Shown one piece after another: positions 33,168 through 44,698 of a DNA stretch of 56,501 bases. The notes under the pieces are model-generated. The model was not told the origin of the DNA. It saw only the letters and a list, made by a program, of their open reading frames with translations, and searched no databases. Source of the stretch: Laetiporus sulphureus 93-53. Taxonomy: Eukaryota; Basidiomycota; Agaricomycetes; Polyporales; Laetiporaceae. The position numbers were made by a program, and so were the translations under genes. The stretch lies in NCBI RefSeq assembly GCF_001632365.1, contig NW_024468521.1, positions 636,929 to 693,429 on the forward strand, in the 5' to 3' direction. Numbering within the stretch: position 1 is the stretch's first letter; every line of letters begins with the position of its first letter.

Positions 33168-35098
33168 ATGGTCGGGTTGAACCTGCATCTCAACAGCACC
33201 GAGGGTTGTACCTTCATTGGGATTCTCTTCTCCTTGACGTGCGCGAATCGTGATTCTTTGACGATATGGAAACAATCGCCCTGACGATCTGCTGATAGAT
33301 TGTATGGCATTACGCTTGCGCAGACTCTATTCTACGTTCAGCGGTATTCGAACGATCATGTTTCATTCAAGGCCTTGGTGAGCTGCATGTTGCTATCGGT
33401 CGGGAGAGATTTGAATTGGTATGCACAGACGGCCGCTCTGTGGTTTGTATTGTGTATCCATCATTGATTCCCTCGATTTCTGACGGGTCTAGCAGGATAC
33501 TGGACACGGCAAAGGAGATGATCACCCTGCAGGCAAGTTGTAATCGTCTGTTCACTCATGAATCAAACATCGAATAATTGTGCGCAGATCCTATACTTCG
33601 TATTTGTTCAAGGGCATGGCAACATCCTGTCACTTCTCACACTTCCAAGGTAAAAGAAATATCTATCATGATGTGGTGCTTCGTTGAACGTTCTTTGCGA
33701 CCGCTAGGACATATGGGGTACGTCCGCCATCCGCCTTGTATGAGGGTTTAAGTACGGCTGACATCACCGCTGTGCTAGGCCGAACATGCTCTCGCCGTGA
33801 GTGCGTATTGCGTGTGATTCGCAGCAGGCATGCTAACTTTAATTTGAAGGCCACTACAGTATTTGTTGTGCATAGGTACGCTGCCGATATTATGCAACGT
33901 GTAAATATACCTATCCGTCATCTCTCTCAGCTTCTACATCCATAATGTCTGGAGAAGTGAGTTTCTAACCTGGCTGGGCACCGGATGACCTGATCGTGCG
34001 ACGCAGTGATGACAAAAAAACGCTATCAAGTTCCGCTTACCGTTGTTGGTGTAAGACATTTTCGAACTCTCAATCAAACCTTAGTGACGTGCTGAAATTA
34101 CGGCACAGCTTGTTCTAGCTCTCACGTCATATGGTATGTTCTTTCGAAGAATGTTCTGTGAAATGGCATCCTCATTGGCTCGCATTCAGCTGCAAGTTGG
34201 GGTACGTGAACGCCTATAGTTCTGTTTATTGCGCATTTCATCGTGCTTCATATTCGCTATCGACAGGAGTGGTCTACAGGGTGTCTGTATTACGGTTCAA
34301 TGGACCTACCGTCCAGTCCAGGCTAACTTGAATGCGCAGGTATGGGAGCGGTGACCTCGCCTCCGACGTGACGCATGTGCTAGTACGGTTCCCTCACATG
34401 CACTTCCTGTGTCCTGCCTGACGCGCTTCGTACAGACTCCAGGTCGTGTGCAAGCTGCGTTTGCATCCGCGACGGACATATATATCGCAACTTCGATGTG
34501 TCTCGTGCTGCGTGAGGCCACGACAGGATTCGGACCGTGAGAGAAAGCACGCACCTCTCTTTCCTGCTGCTTATGACAAATACGTCTTTGTGCTCAGAAC
34601 ACAGACTGTTGTTGCGAAACTGATTAGCTACGCGATCAACCGCGGGGTCGTGCTGACGTGCGGCAGTTGACTGTATACATGTTTGAAATAGCTAAGTTTG
34701 ACTGGTTATACAGCGTGCTGCAGATCCTTCAAGTTGGGCTGGTGAGTGGTTTTTAACGACATTGTTGACATCGGAAGGCTTAATTTACTGATCTATGGCA
34801 TTAGACGGCATCGACCGATACGGAACTGGACCAGATCTTCTACTTTCCTCTGAGCACGGGTGCGAATCCTCCTTTTGATGACACATATATATTGATATCG
34901 TCTTTCATACTAGTATACGTCAACTCAGTGCTTGCTGTGTACGTATACTTCTGCCCGTACACTGGCAGATGAGTTTTCTTCTCACATTATCCGTGTTGTA
35001 GGTTGAATGCGCGGGGACATTTGCGCGAAAAGAAGAATGGAACCGAATATGCACTACCACTCAATGAATCCAATGTCTCAGCATCCACGTTTCAGTAA
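33168..35098 (+). CDS. DUF6534-type membrane protein, array copy 2, about 18 exons
   Basis: Same exon plan as copy 1, with the 14-nt micro-exon at 33429-33442 (ACGGCCGCTCTGTG), which joins to G-ATA-CTG to give TAALWILDTA. All later junctions keep the frame: TTVFVVH-SFYIHNVWR, YQVPLTVVG-LVLALTSYG, TPGRVQAAFASATDIYIATS, TQTVVAKLISYAINRGVVLT, IFYFPLST-VYVNSVLAV-LNARGHLREK, stop at 35096-35098. The GC donor after ITLQ is shared with copy 1. About 310 residues; judged intact. Confidence 0.8.
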
Positions 35099-36864
35099 GT
35101 AAAGAAGATTACTCGTCTCTTATATGCATTTTCGATTGAAATGATGGTTCATAGTTCCGGGCACCATCAAGCCGCTGTAATGCCCAAATCGAGGAATATT
35201 GATATTTGTTAATCATTTTATGATGACACTGTTTGTCGTTGTATTGCCAACTTATGATCCTGGTCGTTGGGTTAATTTCCGTGTGTTGCTCTGGTGTCGA
35301 CGAGAAAATCCTATAGCCTTTGCTCACGGTGTATATGTGCTGCTTCCCATGCATTTCATAGGCTACACTTTGCACAGGAATTAGCTGTTTGCAAAATGCT
35401 ACAGCCTTGCACACATGGAACAATTGTGATTTCGCTGACTGGGAAGGGGACAAGGTAACTGCATGTACACTACAGACAACAAATTCTGAAAATGCTGATT
35501 AAATTCACATCAAAGATGATCAAACAGACTGCCACAATATGCAGCTCCTCTTGTTCGGCTTTTTGCCGTGAGTGAACTTGCATCCATCTCATCCATCACA
35601 TTGCCGCCTTCCTTTATTCTACAGGTGCACCAGTGAGAAATAATAATCCAGTGGCTCAACCCTAGAAAGTCATGGTGCGGCCCTGATTTAAGCAGCGGCC
35701 ACCTTTCTGTCTCATGGATGCAAGGAGGGAGAGGCCGGTTAGGACCACAAACGATGGCAATTTTAGTAGTACAGGTGCGAATTTATATGCTTTTCTGCTC
35801 TTCTGTACTCTCCCGCTCTGTTTCCAGGTACTGCCCTGCAACACGTTTCAGCCGTCACTTGGCGCTCATCCCTCTCAATGTGCTGAGCACATTCCATCGA
35901 AAGTGATATCTGTATGCTACTTCCAACATCAATATCTTTCAACTTCTGCAACTGTCTGACTTTGGAAGTAATTCTACATGGCATCTGTTGTTGTTCCGGA
36001 ATCCTTTGCATCTTTGCGATTTAATCTGAAATGCAAGCTTTAAGGTCCTGAAACATTCGCAGATGATAGAAGAATGCGGACGCTCGTCATCACTGCAGAA
36101 GTACCCAGCCTAGTAGCCACAGGTCCCGTGATGATATCTCAAGTCCTCTGAAGGTGACACCGCTGAAACAGTAGAAGATCAATGTTGACAAGTTAGCGAC
36201 CTTGACGATGCATTGCCATTGTACTGCGTCTCCTAGATTCTCATTTTTTCAATTCTCGTTTGCACTTGACAAGGGCCACACTGCTCAACAAAATGTTGGA
36301 TGTTGGTCGGTGCCTGACTCTGCAGTACTGGGACTACTTTCTCTGTCGAGTTCAGCAAGCAACAGCACAGCACTGCATCATGCTGTTTTGGCTCACACTG
36401 ATAGGTCAGTGTTTCTCATGGACGGATGAAGGAGGTATTGTTGATTTCTGATAGTTGCTTGACAGTGAGATTAGAACTCCCCCTCTCATATGTCAAATAT
36501 TCACATAAGACTGGTTTTGGCTGCTATGCTGGATGCAGATGTAGCCATAACACTCATCACAATACCTCGAATATGCCTACATTCAACTGAGATTTCGTAC
36601 CATCTGGGAGCAAACTTCCTCAGACTGATCGCTGTCATGGTGAGTAGTATTCAATGCGTGCATGGCCATCTACGACCTTATGACAAGGGTGTGAATTGAT
36701 CCACAAACCTCATCTAACCGAAGCTGCCAATATGTAACAAATGCCACTCATACAGCCTTGCATATGGTGTACCTGTAACTGGCAACACAACGTTATAAAA
36801 CTGACATTCTTCCATGAGCAAGAGGTGTCCTCTTTTTCTGTTCTGTTCCTTCTTCAACTTCATG
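35099..36864. other. Long intergenic stretch between array copies 2 and 3
   Basis: Contains the tail flank of copy 2 (to about 35460) and the full-length head flank of unit 3. Short ORFs in several frames; none supported. Confidence 0.55.
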
Positions 36865-36949
36865 ATGGTCAGGTTGAACCTGGATCTCAACAGCACTGAG
36901 GGTTGTACCTTCATTGGGATCCTCTTCTCCTTAGCGTGCATGAATTATG

Positions 36950-37245
36950 TGTAAATGGATGGAAAAGGAGTGGACGGGAGGACACATGCTAGAGTCAAAG
37001 GCTTCAGTTCCTTGATGATAGAAGGACTAATATTAGTATGTACCTAGAGTCAACAACAATATATCAGTATGTAAGCTGCATTCATGCAGGACAGTATCAG
37101 TACTCACAGGCTTCAGTTCCTTGATGATAAAAGGACTGAAGCAGGTGAAAAGTCTTACAGGTGCTAATGCCCAATAAGTACATAAAAGGAAATACCAACT
37201 GACAGGTGAGAATGTAAGTCAATACTTAGGCTTGATATTCCAACA
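36950..37245 (-). repeat. 3' LTR of the copia element
   Basis: 296 bp, about 90% like the other two copies at 42981 and 44385. It lacks the CCCGCAGAATGAGCGAAGCG block found in them. The adjoining GAGGGAGAG on the element strand (37246-37254) is the likely polypurine tract. Confidence 0.9.
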
Positions 37246-37772
37246 CTCTCCCTCAAGCCAGGCGAAGTCTGAGCATTCCAGCGAACTTCTCCACCTTCTG
37301 GTGAGTCAACATCTTGGTAAGAAGGTCAGCGACCATGTCATTGGTTGGACAATACACGATGATGGCATGCTCCATGTCGATAACCTCACGAATAAAATGG
37401 TATCGGATGTCGATATGCTTAGTTCACGCATGAAGGAGCCCGCTCTGCATGATTGTGATTGTGCTCTGATTGTCGGTGTGTAATGGGGTCAGTTCTGCCA
37501 GAGGCAAGATGAGTTCCACAAGAAGCGCGCATAGCCACAACAGCTCATGTGACAGTCAGATGCGGCAATGCATTTGGCCTCCGTGGAAGACAGTGCGATG
37601 AGAGGCTGCTTGCGTGAAGACCAGCTGACAGCTCCCCCAGTGTACAGGAAGCTGTAGGCTGAGATTGAGTGACGATGGGCTTGTGAGGCCCAGTCGGCGT
37701 CGATGTAGCCTATAAGACTGTCAGTTGTCACACTAAATGTCAAGGCCAGGTCGCATGTGCCTTTAAGATAGC

Positions 37773-38492
37773 TGTCACAAATTTTCGCCACAAAGTCTGC
37801 ATGTAACTTTTCTCATGCCACAGATCACGTGCTTCACCAATATCTCACGCCACTCAGCCACAGACACGACATGTAGAGATCAGGTGATAGTCCACATCAC
37901 ATGTTATGGTCTAGGCCCACGGATAATACGGTCGGACCTGTCTATTCCAGGATACAATAGAGGCACCCATTTGGGAACAAAGGGAACAAGGACTATTGTT
38001 ATGCATCGGCCTTTCGCTTCCTATTAGTTTAGCCAGAAGCCTAGATAGGCATGATGTTCACATCAGAGAACAAAAGGGAAACCAAAATAGGCATGATGTT
38101 TGCACACATTGCTGTGGCAGCCATCGATCTTTTCACCTATTATTCTACTTTCAGACATTCCGTTATTTCATGTACGACCATTTGCTTATACCCGTAGATA
38201 GGTAGCTTAGGTAAGATAGCCCGCTGTACATGTATATAAGACCAGCCATGTAGAGGACAAAACTTCAGATTGTTTCTCCTCGTCTACTACCGTAGCACCC
38301 ACTGAGCTTACCAAGCTCCTCATATATCTCTCTCAACCTCCAACCGCTTGCTTCACCACCAAGTAAGTCTTAGGCTCACCAGCCACATAAGGGTTCAGGG
38401 GATTACAGGGATCAGGGGGATCAGGGCAGCACGTTCCACGTGACTGTTACTTTTTTAGTCTTTTTGATCTCTTGTCCGGCAGCGCTGTGATA
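37773..38492 (+). repeat. Solo LTR, family 2, inserted in copia RT/RNase H
   Basis: A 720-bp insert with TGTCACA...TGTGATA ends, flanked by ATAGC and ATAGT, an imperfect 5-bp target duplication. It separates the copia residues RCMLHY and YLKGTCDLAL, which are adjacent in intact elements. A TATA box (GTATATAAG, about 38230) suggests plus orientation. It is unrelated to the gypsy LTR at 9036-9722 as far as I can see. Confidence 0.7.
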
Positions 38493-39151
38493 ATAGTGCA
38501 GCATGCATCTTGCGGCTTCCCAATGTGCGAGCGCTGGGTCAGCCATGAAGTGCGTCAGAGTTGAAGTGGCAAATGTGATGTCAGGACGTGTGCTGATGGC
38601 GGCATACATTAGGCTTCTGACAAGCCTTGTATATGGCTTGTGAGCCATGTGCATGCAATCTTTGTCCGTGAGCTCGATGTCGAAGACATTGACGTGAGGA
38701 TCCATTGGGACCATCAGTGCATAGGCATCTATCATGCTGAAATAATCGAGTATCATGTCGATGTACGCAGCTTGCGAGAGCAAGATGGTGCAGGTGATGC
38801 AGTCACAGCGAATCTCGAAGCCTAGTAGCCAGTGTGCTTCACCCAGGTCGACGATCTCGAACTGTGCAGCAAGCTCCCATTCGAGATTGACCATGGTGGC
38901 CGTTGTGTTGGTGACGAGCATGCAGTCGTTGACATGGACAACTATGATGATGATGACCTTAGAAACAAAGGCAAAAAACACACCATAGTCATGTTTGCTG
39001 CGCTCTAGACCCAAGCCAGCGAATAGCTCACAGAGCTAAATGTACAACTGTTGGCCAGCCTGTTTGAGACCGTACAGTGCCTTGAGGAGCCTCCAGATAT
39101 AGTCTTCATGTCCTGGAACCTAGAAACCTCACGGCTGCTTCATATAGATGA

Positions 39152-39903
39152 TGTCACGAAATGTACCGTCGCTCATAGTTACATGATCTCCATGAATAAG
39201 CATCTAGAAGAGACGCCCAATCACGGTCAGGTGATATCAGTCACTATGTGACTGAGGACAGCTTCTAGTCACTATGTGACTGAGGACAGCTTCTAGTCAC
39301 TATGTGACTGAGGACAGCTTCTAGGGTTCTCAAGTTCTAACCCTAGGATCTGCGATCCAGGACTTTGGTTCTCATTTCATATTTTAGGTATTTCACCTAC
39401 GCTTTTCCTAGCTCACCAATTACCTGGCTCACAGCAGCTAAGCTCCGATGTGTTTCACCTATCTTTAGGATAACGGGACCCCTTGTACTAGTACCCCAGA
39501 CTATAGGTCTGCAACGATATAAAGGGGCAGAGCAGCAGCTGGAAGGCTAACCTCTTCCATCTGTGACTCTGAACGTTCTCAGTTCTAGAACCCTCATGCA
39601 ATCGTACCCGCTCTCAAGAGGTAGTAAGCTCGTACACTTGCTAGAGTCAGAACAGTGAACCTAGTAACCTGCGGGTGAACGTGCAGTAGCTGTAGCGGCC
39701 AAGGCCTAGCAAGGGTAGAGTGAGGACCTCACTGCTACATCGTCTACTAGGCTTGACCACAGTATAAACCCTGCTAATAGTCTGTGTGACTATTGGAGGT
39801 GTTAGGTATATTCTATATCTAAGTCTCCGTCCACATTGTGGACTAGTACATGTGAGAAAGCACACGTGGTTCTGAATGTTCTAGCAGGGAATGCTTCATA
39901 ACA
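39152..39903 (+). repeat. Solo LTR of the self-priming gypsy family, inserted in copia RT
   Basis: Its downstream 400 bp match the reverse complement of 9036-9460. It starts TGTCACG, ends TTCATAACA, and is flanked by GATGA (39147-39151) and GATGG (39904-39908). Copia RT residues DETI and IYMKQP lie on the two sides. TATA and the 11-nt self-primer AACCTCTTCCA (39549-39559) are conserved. The upstream half is diverged and carries a tandem repeat. Confidence 0.88.
39241..39324 (+). repeat. Three perfect 28-bp tandem repeats
   Basis: Units at 39241, 39269 and 39297, each starting TCACTATGTGACTGAGGACA. They are identical. With the preceding G the GTCAC...GTGAC arms form a short inverted repeat. 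They lie in the upstream (promoter) half of the solo LTR. Confidence 0.95.
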
Positions 39904-42900
39904 GATGGTCTCGTCGAGCTCATCGTTCAGATATGCATTTTTGAAGTCGATCTGGTGGATTTTCCAGTCGTTAGCAGCAGCGAGAGTGAGTATGAGCCAT
40001 AGGGATGCCAAGCTTGCTGTCAGTGATGCTGTCTGATCAAAATCGATGTCTGAGATCTGCGAGAACCCTTGCGCACATAGGCGTGTCTTGTACTTTGTGA
40101 TCTCGTTGTTTTTGTCACATTTTCTGCAAAGCGACCATACCGATTTGATGACATGCGCATTCTCCAGTTTCTCAACCAGCTCATAGGTTCCCATCCCCTC
40201 AATCTTCGCCAGCTCCTTCTGCATCACCTCTCACCACAGCTCACGTTCCGGTCTGGCCATTGCCTCTCGATACAATGGAGTGTCACCAGCCATGGCTGCC
40301 AGAGCGTAGAGGGTCTTCCCCTCATTATCGTACTCATCCTCCAGCTGATCCTGCACCAGCTTTGCATGCTCGAGAATGCTCCTCAGAATGAGCTGTGTGC
40401 CACGTTCGCTGGTGGTGCTGGTACCTGACTATAAGTCACGTATCCATTGAGACAGCTGACATACACGTTTAGGACATCCGGCTCCTGGCTCAGGCCTGCT
40501 CTCCAGCTTGGTCGTCACACTCTCTGGCTGTGACGGCTCAGCATTTACGTTTGTCAACTCATTCGAGATAGCGGCAAATGGCTGGATGGCATTGGATGGT
40601 GTGATGGTCACAGCTGATTTGGAGGTTGATGGAGGTTGAGGTGAAGTGCCCGTAGGCACATTCTGGCCACTTTTGGCCTTGTTCGGCTCCCCTTAGGCTG
40701 AACATTGACGGTAACAGGTGCATTGTCCTTGACAAAATGCACATCGCGTTCTATGGATACCTTGTGCTTGTTGGCCCAGTGCATGCGGTGGCCCTTGCTA
40801 TATGCATTGAACCCAACCTAGCAGCCTTGATGCAACTTCAGATTGAGCTTCGAGGTGGCATCAACGCACACCCATACAGTGCATCCAAAATGTGGTAGGG
40901 GGTCGAGATGGGGTTTCTTGCTGGTAGTGCATTTGTGCAAGGTTGACTCGGGAGTGCTGTGTGTCGTCATGCAGTTGCAAAGCCACATGGTGTGCATGGC
41001 GGACTCAGCTCATAGGAATTTGGGGAGGTCCGCGTCGAAGAGTAGTGCACAGGAGTGCTTGGCAAGCATACAGTTAATGAGTTCAGCTTTGCTGTTCTCC
41101 TGCAGGGAGTCATGCACAGTCCAGCGATGGTGCGTACCTTCGCTCTTCAAGTAAGTCTGGAACTGCATGCTCATGTACTCCTCGTCTATTATTACTCTGC
41201 AGCTCCTTGATGGCCTTGACACCTCGGTGAGTTTTCATCCACAAGCTGTAGACCTTGTAATGAGCGAGGACATCACTTTTGCAGGTGATAGGGCAGATGA
41301 TCACCTCATCTGAGTAATCATCTATAAAGGAGATGTAGTACTCTTTGCCTGCTAGGGACTTCACCGGTGCCTTTCCCCATATGTCTGTGTGCACACGCTG
41401 ACTGTACGTGGTCACTTGTGGGCTCGAGCGTGCCTTCGGGAATGACTCACGAGTCTGCTTCACCTTTGTGCATGGTTCGCAGAAATCGGTGGTCGAGTCC
41501 TCGAGTCACACTGCGGTGATGATATTGGCCTCAACCATCTTCTTGAGGGCAGGTGCATGGGCATGTGCCATGCAATGGTGGAACTCAGTGAGTGACAGCA
41601 TGGTCGTCAATGCTGTGTCTTTCACGAATGCTGATTGGATCAGTGATCCAGGTAGCAGGTACAAATTGTTGTGCTCAGCAGCTATGAACACGGTGGTGCC
41701 TCGAGGAGAGATGACATGGCACCCATCATGCTCGAAATGGACGGTGTAGCCAGCCTTTGTAGTGCAGCTGATGGAGATGAGAGCGAAGGGCATAGACAGT
41801 GTGTAGAGAACGTCACCTAGTGTAAACTTCACATTTCTTCCCTTGTGTACTGTATCGACGCAAATGTCACCTTCACCCATGGCATAAAAAACACATCCGT
41901 CAGCTGAAGTGATTGGCTTGCACTCGGTGTCTCAGAAGGTGGTGAAATTTGAGCATACCAGATTGAAGTGTCAGCTTGCACCTGAATTGAGGATTCAGAT
42001 GAGCTTCAGGAGCTTCGCCCCCTCAACCTTCAAAAAATTGGTCGCAATGGCAAATGCGAACACCTCGTCATTGTCTGTTGTCACCACATTTGTGCTGGCT
42101 CCCCCTGAGCCCTTGTCATGCTTCCTCCCCCTGTTCTTGCTCTGTGGTCCTTGGCCCTCTTTTTTACCACCTTTCACCCAGCAGTCCGCTTTCAGATGGT
42201 CGGGCTTACCGCAATTGTTGCATGTCTTCCTCACGTCCTTGCCACCTAGCCTTGTCATGAGTGCAGAGTCTTTTGCAGTGCTTTGCAACTCATCCAGGGC
42301 AAACTCGTCACGTGCAACTAAGTAGATCTGGTGTAAGAGTTCATCAGAGACGATGGTGGGTGTGGGAGTCGTGGTGGTGCCAGTAGCCTGAATCAAAGCC
42401 AGGTGAGCAGCGGAGAGCATAGTGCATATGACAGGGTGATAAGACTCTGAGAGGCAGCTGATGATGAGCATGTGGTATTGCTTGTCATCAAGAATGTCGC
42501 CAGCTGTCGTGAACTCAGCCTTAAGCTTCTGGAGCTTGTCTAGGATCGGTCGAGGGTCCTTCTCCTCGATGCAGCAGAGAGCATGCATGTGTCAGAGCAG
42601 TTCAGCCTGGATGAAGTCACCGCAATTGTCATACTCGATGATGACTATCTTTCAAGCTCCGAATACCTTCTCAAGAATAATCTGGAGTTTGAGCATTTCC
42701 AGTAGCATCTGGTACAGAAGCGTTTTGTCTGGCTGCCCATGTGTCGTATGCATCTGCATATGCCTCGTCTGCATCGGAATCCATCCCTGGAGCTGTGGGT
42801 GCAGTAGGCTCCTTGTCACGGCCATCGAGATATTACACCAGCGTCTTTGCCGTCACGGCAGACCTGAGTTGCTTCTTATAGAGCACCCAGTTCAATCCAT

Positions 42901-42965
42901 CTTCCATGAGGCGGGGGATTCTGACTGATGATTCATGATTGCTGAGCAACATCTTGTAGTGGTTG

Positions 42966-42980
42966 GCAGGGCTCATAACC
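42966..42980 (-). other. Copia primer site matching the initiator tRNA anticodon arm
   Basis: The plus strand reads GCAGGGCTCATAACC right next to the 5' LTR, the sequence of the anticodon stem-loop of eukaryotic initiator tRNA-Met as I know it from yeast (CAT is the anticodon). The element strand is its complement. Drosophila copia primes from such a 5' half-tRNA. The ATG that opens the gag fragment (42974-42976) is the complement of the anticodon, so primer site and start codon coincide. Confidence 0.75.
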
Positions 42981-43294
42981 TGTAAACGGATGGAAAAGGA
43001 GTGGACGGGTGGACACACGCTAGAGTCAAAGGCTTCAGTTCCTTGATGATAGAAGGACTAATATTAGTATGTACCTAGAGTCAACTACGATACATCAGTA
43101 TGTAAGCTGCATTCATGCAGGGCAGTATCAGTACTCACAGGCTTCAGTTCTTTGATGATAGAAGGACTGAAGCCCGCAGAATGAGCGAAGCGGGTGAAAA
43201 GTCTTACGGGCGCTAATGCCCGATAAGTATGTAAAGGGAAATACCAACTGATAGATGAGAATGTAAGTCAATACTTAGGCTTGATATTCCAACA
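42981..43294 (-). repeat. 5' LTR of the copia element
   Basis: 314 bp, very similar to 44385-44698. Flanked on the right by TCATG and DUF6534 intron 1. Confidence 0.92.
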
Positions 43295-43434
43295 TCATGA
43301 TCCTATGGTAACATACGAGCTATCGTACTGACGATGTGGGACTAGATTGTGTTGAGTTTCCCAGCCAGTCCGCTGCACGGCCAGGAGTTCGGGAGTCGCC
43401 CACTCTCTAGATGATGGCTCCACGGGGCCAAACC

Positions 43435-44200
43435 GATGGCCCGTCCCATTGTAGCTGCACCCTATTATATACATGCGTGCTACTACTCTCCCACGCCAGT
43501 GGTGCAGGTCGCACTGGGGCCTCTCACATCTGTGCTCCGTGCCCAGATTCCAACACGCCCCCTCGACCTAGCCACTGCTGTGTCAATCCCATTGTGGGCC
43601 ACATGCCTGTACCACACTCCCTGTCCCCAGGGATGCCGGTCTCCGTTCCATGTGCTTCCCTGCCCGCCTCAGTCCGTACGCCAATCCCGGCGCCCTCTGA
43701 TCTTGGGTCCCGGTCTCCGTACTATACGCATCCCGTACGTGCCCATTTTTGGTGACTTCCTATAGCGCCCCCACGCGCTCGTCGCTCGCTCAATCTGCAC
43801 GCCAGTTCCGACACCCCTTGGATTTGGGTCTCGGTCTCCGTTCCGTGCACGCTCCGTGCAAGCGCCTCGCTCGGCTTTTCTTCGGCGCTCCGTGTGCTGT
43901 GGCTGTGCCGCTTTGTCAGACTGCCGGCCTGTCTCACTCGGCATTCGCTCGGCCCGCCCTTTGACGCCCTGCTCCACCCTCACCTCGCTGGTAGGCCCGC
44001 CTCACGCAATGCCCACCCCCTGCACCTGGTGTCTTGTATCACTGCAGTGGTGCCCCGCGGTCAACCCTCTGGCCCTCACCCTCCTGCCCTCGACCTCCTG
44101 ATCTCACCTCTGCCTGGTCGCACCTGTCCCTCAGCTGCCCTGCAGCCTTCACACCTCGGCGACCTGCCCCAGCTCCCAGCCCTTGACCTGCCAACTGGAT
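43435..44200. other. C/T-rich payload inside the non-autonomous element
   Basis: Strongly pyrimidine-biased on the plus strand, open over long stretches in several frames as a result. It contains a diverged 70-bp tandem pair (about 43670-43740 and 43795-43865, both with GGTCTCGGTCTCCGT-like cores). No protein family recognised in any frame. Confidence 0.5.
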
Positions 44201-44384
44201 CACTCACCAGTCAGCATCATGGTCCCCAGCAGGAACAGCGTAGTGGTGGTTCTCGTCGATTGCGGTGAGTGCCTCTTGGTCAATAGTGATCAGTTTGTGT
44301 TGACTTTTCCAGCCAGCCCGCTGTGCGGCCAGGAGTTCGGGAGTCACCCGCTCTCTAGAAGATGGCTCCACGGGGCTCATAACC

Positions 44385-44698
44385 TGTAAACGGATGGAAA
44401 AGGAGTGGACGGGAGGACACACGTTAGAGTCAAAGGCTTGAGCTCCTTGATGATAGAAGGACTGTATTAGTAGTATGTACCTAGAGTCAACTACGATACA
44501 TTAGTATGTAAGCTGCATTCATGCAGGACAGTATCGGTACTCACAGGCTTCAGCTCCTTGATGATAGAAGGACTGAAGCCCGCAGAATGAGCGAAGCGGG
44601 TGAAAAGTCTTACGGGCGCTAATTCCCGATAAGTACATAAAAAGAAATACCAGCTGATAAGTCCAGACTTAAGTATAGCTAGGCTTGATATTCCAACA
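44385..44698 (-). repeat. LTR of the non-autonomous element
   Basis: 314 bp with the same ends as the copia LTRs (TGTAAACGG...TTCCAACA on the plus strand). It joins directly to DUF6534 copy 3 intron sequence at 44699. Confidence 0.9.

Larger units (their letters stand above)
37489..42976 (-). pseudogene. Copia gag-pol, multiply broken
   Basis: Fragments in order from the right: gag from ATG at 42974-42976 (NHYKMLLSNHESSVRIPRLM); a gag zinc knuckle CNNCGKPDHLKADC (about 42181-42222); a pre-integrase segment with LSLTEFHHCMAHAHAPALKK (about 41520-41600); integrase core HTDIWGKAPVKSLAGKEYYI (about 41330-41400); RT with IHQIDFKNAYLNDELDETI up to 39904; RT continuing IYMKQP and LLKALYGLKQAGQQLY below 39150; then VHVNDCML in place of the usual DD motif (about 38930), and RNase H GGAVSWSSRKQPLIALSSTE (about 37560-37650). 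Stops and frameshifts are frequent, so the copy is dead. Loss of one Asp in the RT motif is a clear defect. Confidence 0.9.
36950..43294 (-). mobile_element. Ty1/copia element inserted in intron 1 of DUF6534 copy 3
   Basis: Two LTRs of 296 and 314 bp (36950-37245 and 42981-43294) with TGTTGGAATATC...TTTACA ends in element orientation flank gag, integrase, RT and RNase H fragments read on the minus strand. The flanks TTATG and TCATG form an imperfect 5-bp target duplication, and the flanking sequence is DUF6534 intron 1. Two solo LTRs sit inside. Confidence 0.93.
43345..44698 (-). mobile_element. Non-autonomous copia-type element, one LTR, C/T-rich payload
   Basis: It consists of an LTR (44385-44698), the same anticodon-arm primer site (GGGCTCATAACC, 44373-44384), a short gag-like start (MSPVEPSSRERVTPELLAAQ, ending near 44204), and about 850 bp unrelated to copia pol. 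An 80-bp piece of its leader is repeated at the far end (about 43345-43427 and 44298-44378). The left LTR is missing, and DUF6534 exons 2-5 were lost at the same place. Most like a LARD or a TRIM with captured sequence. Confidence 0.65.

Noticed and set aside
39241..39324. CRISPR-like or satellite array
   Set aside because: Three adjacent 28-bp units without spacers inside an LTR; a simple tandem repeat.
43411..44268. Several long overlapping ORFs in the C/T-rich payload
   Set aside because: Open frames arise from the strong base bias, with no domain in any frame; kept only as a payload description.
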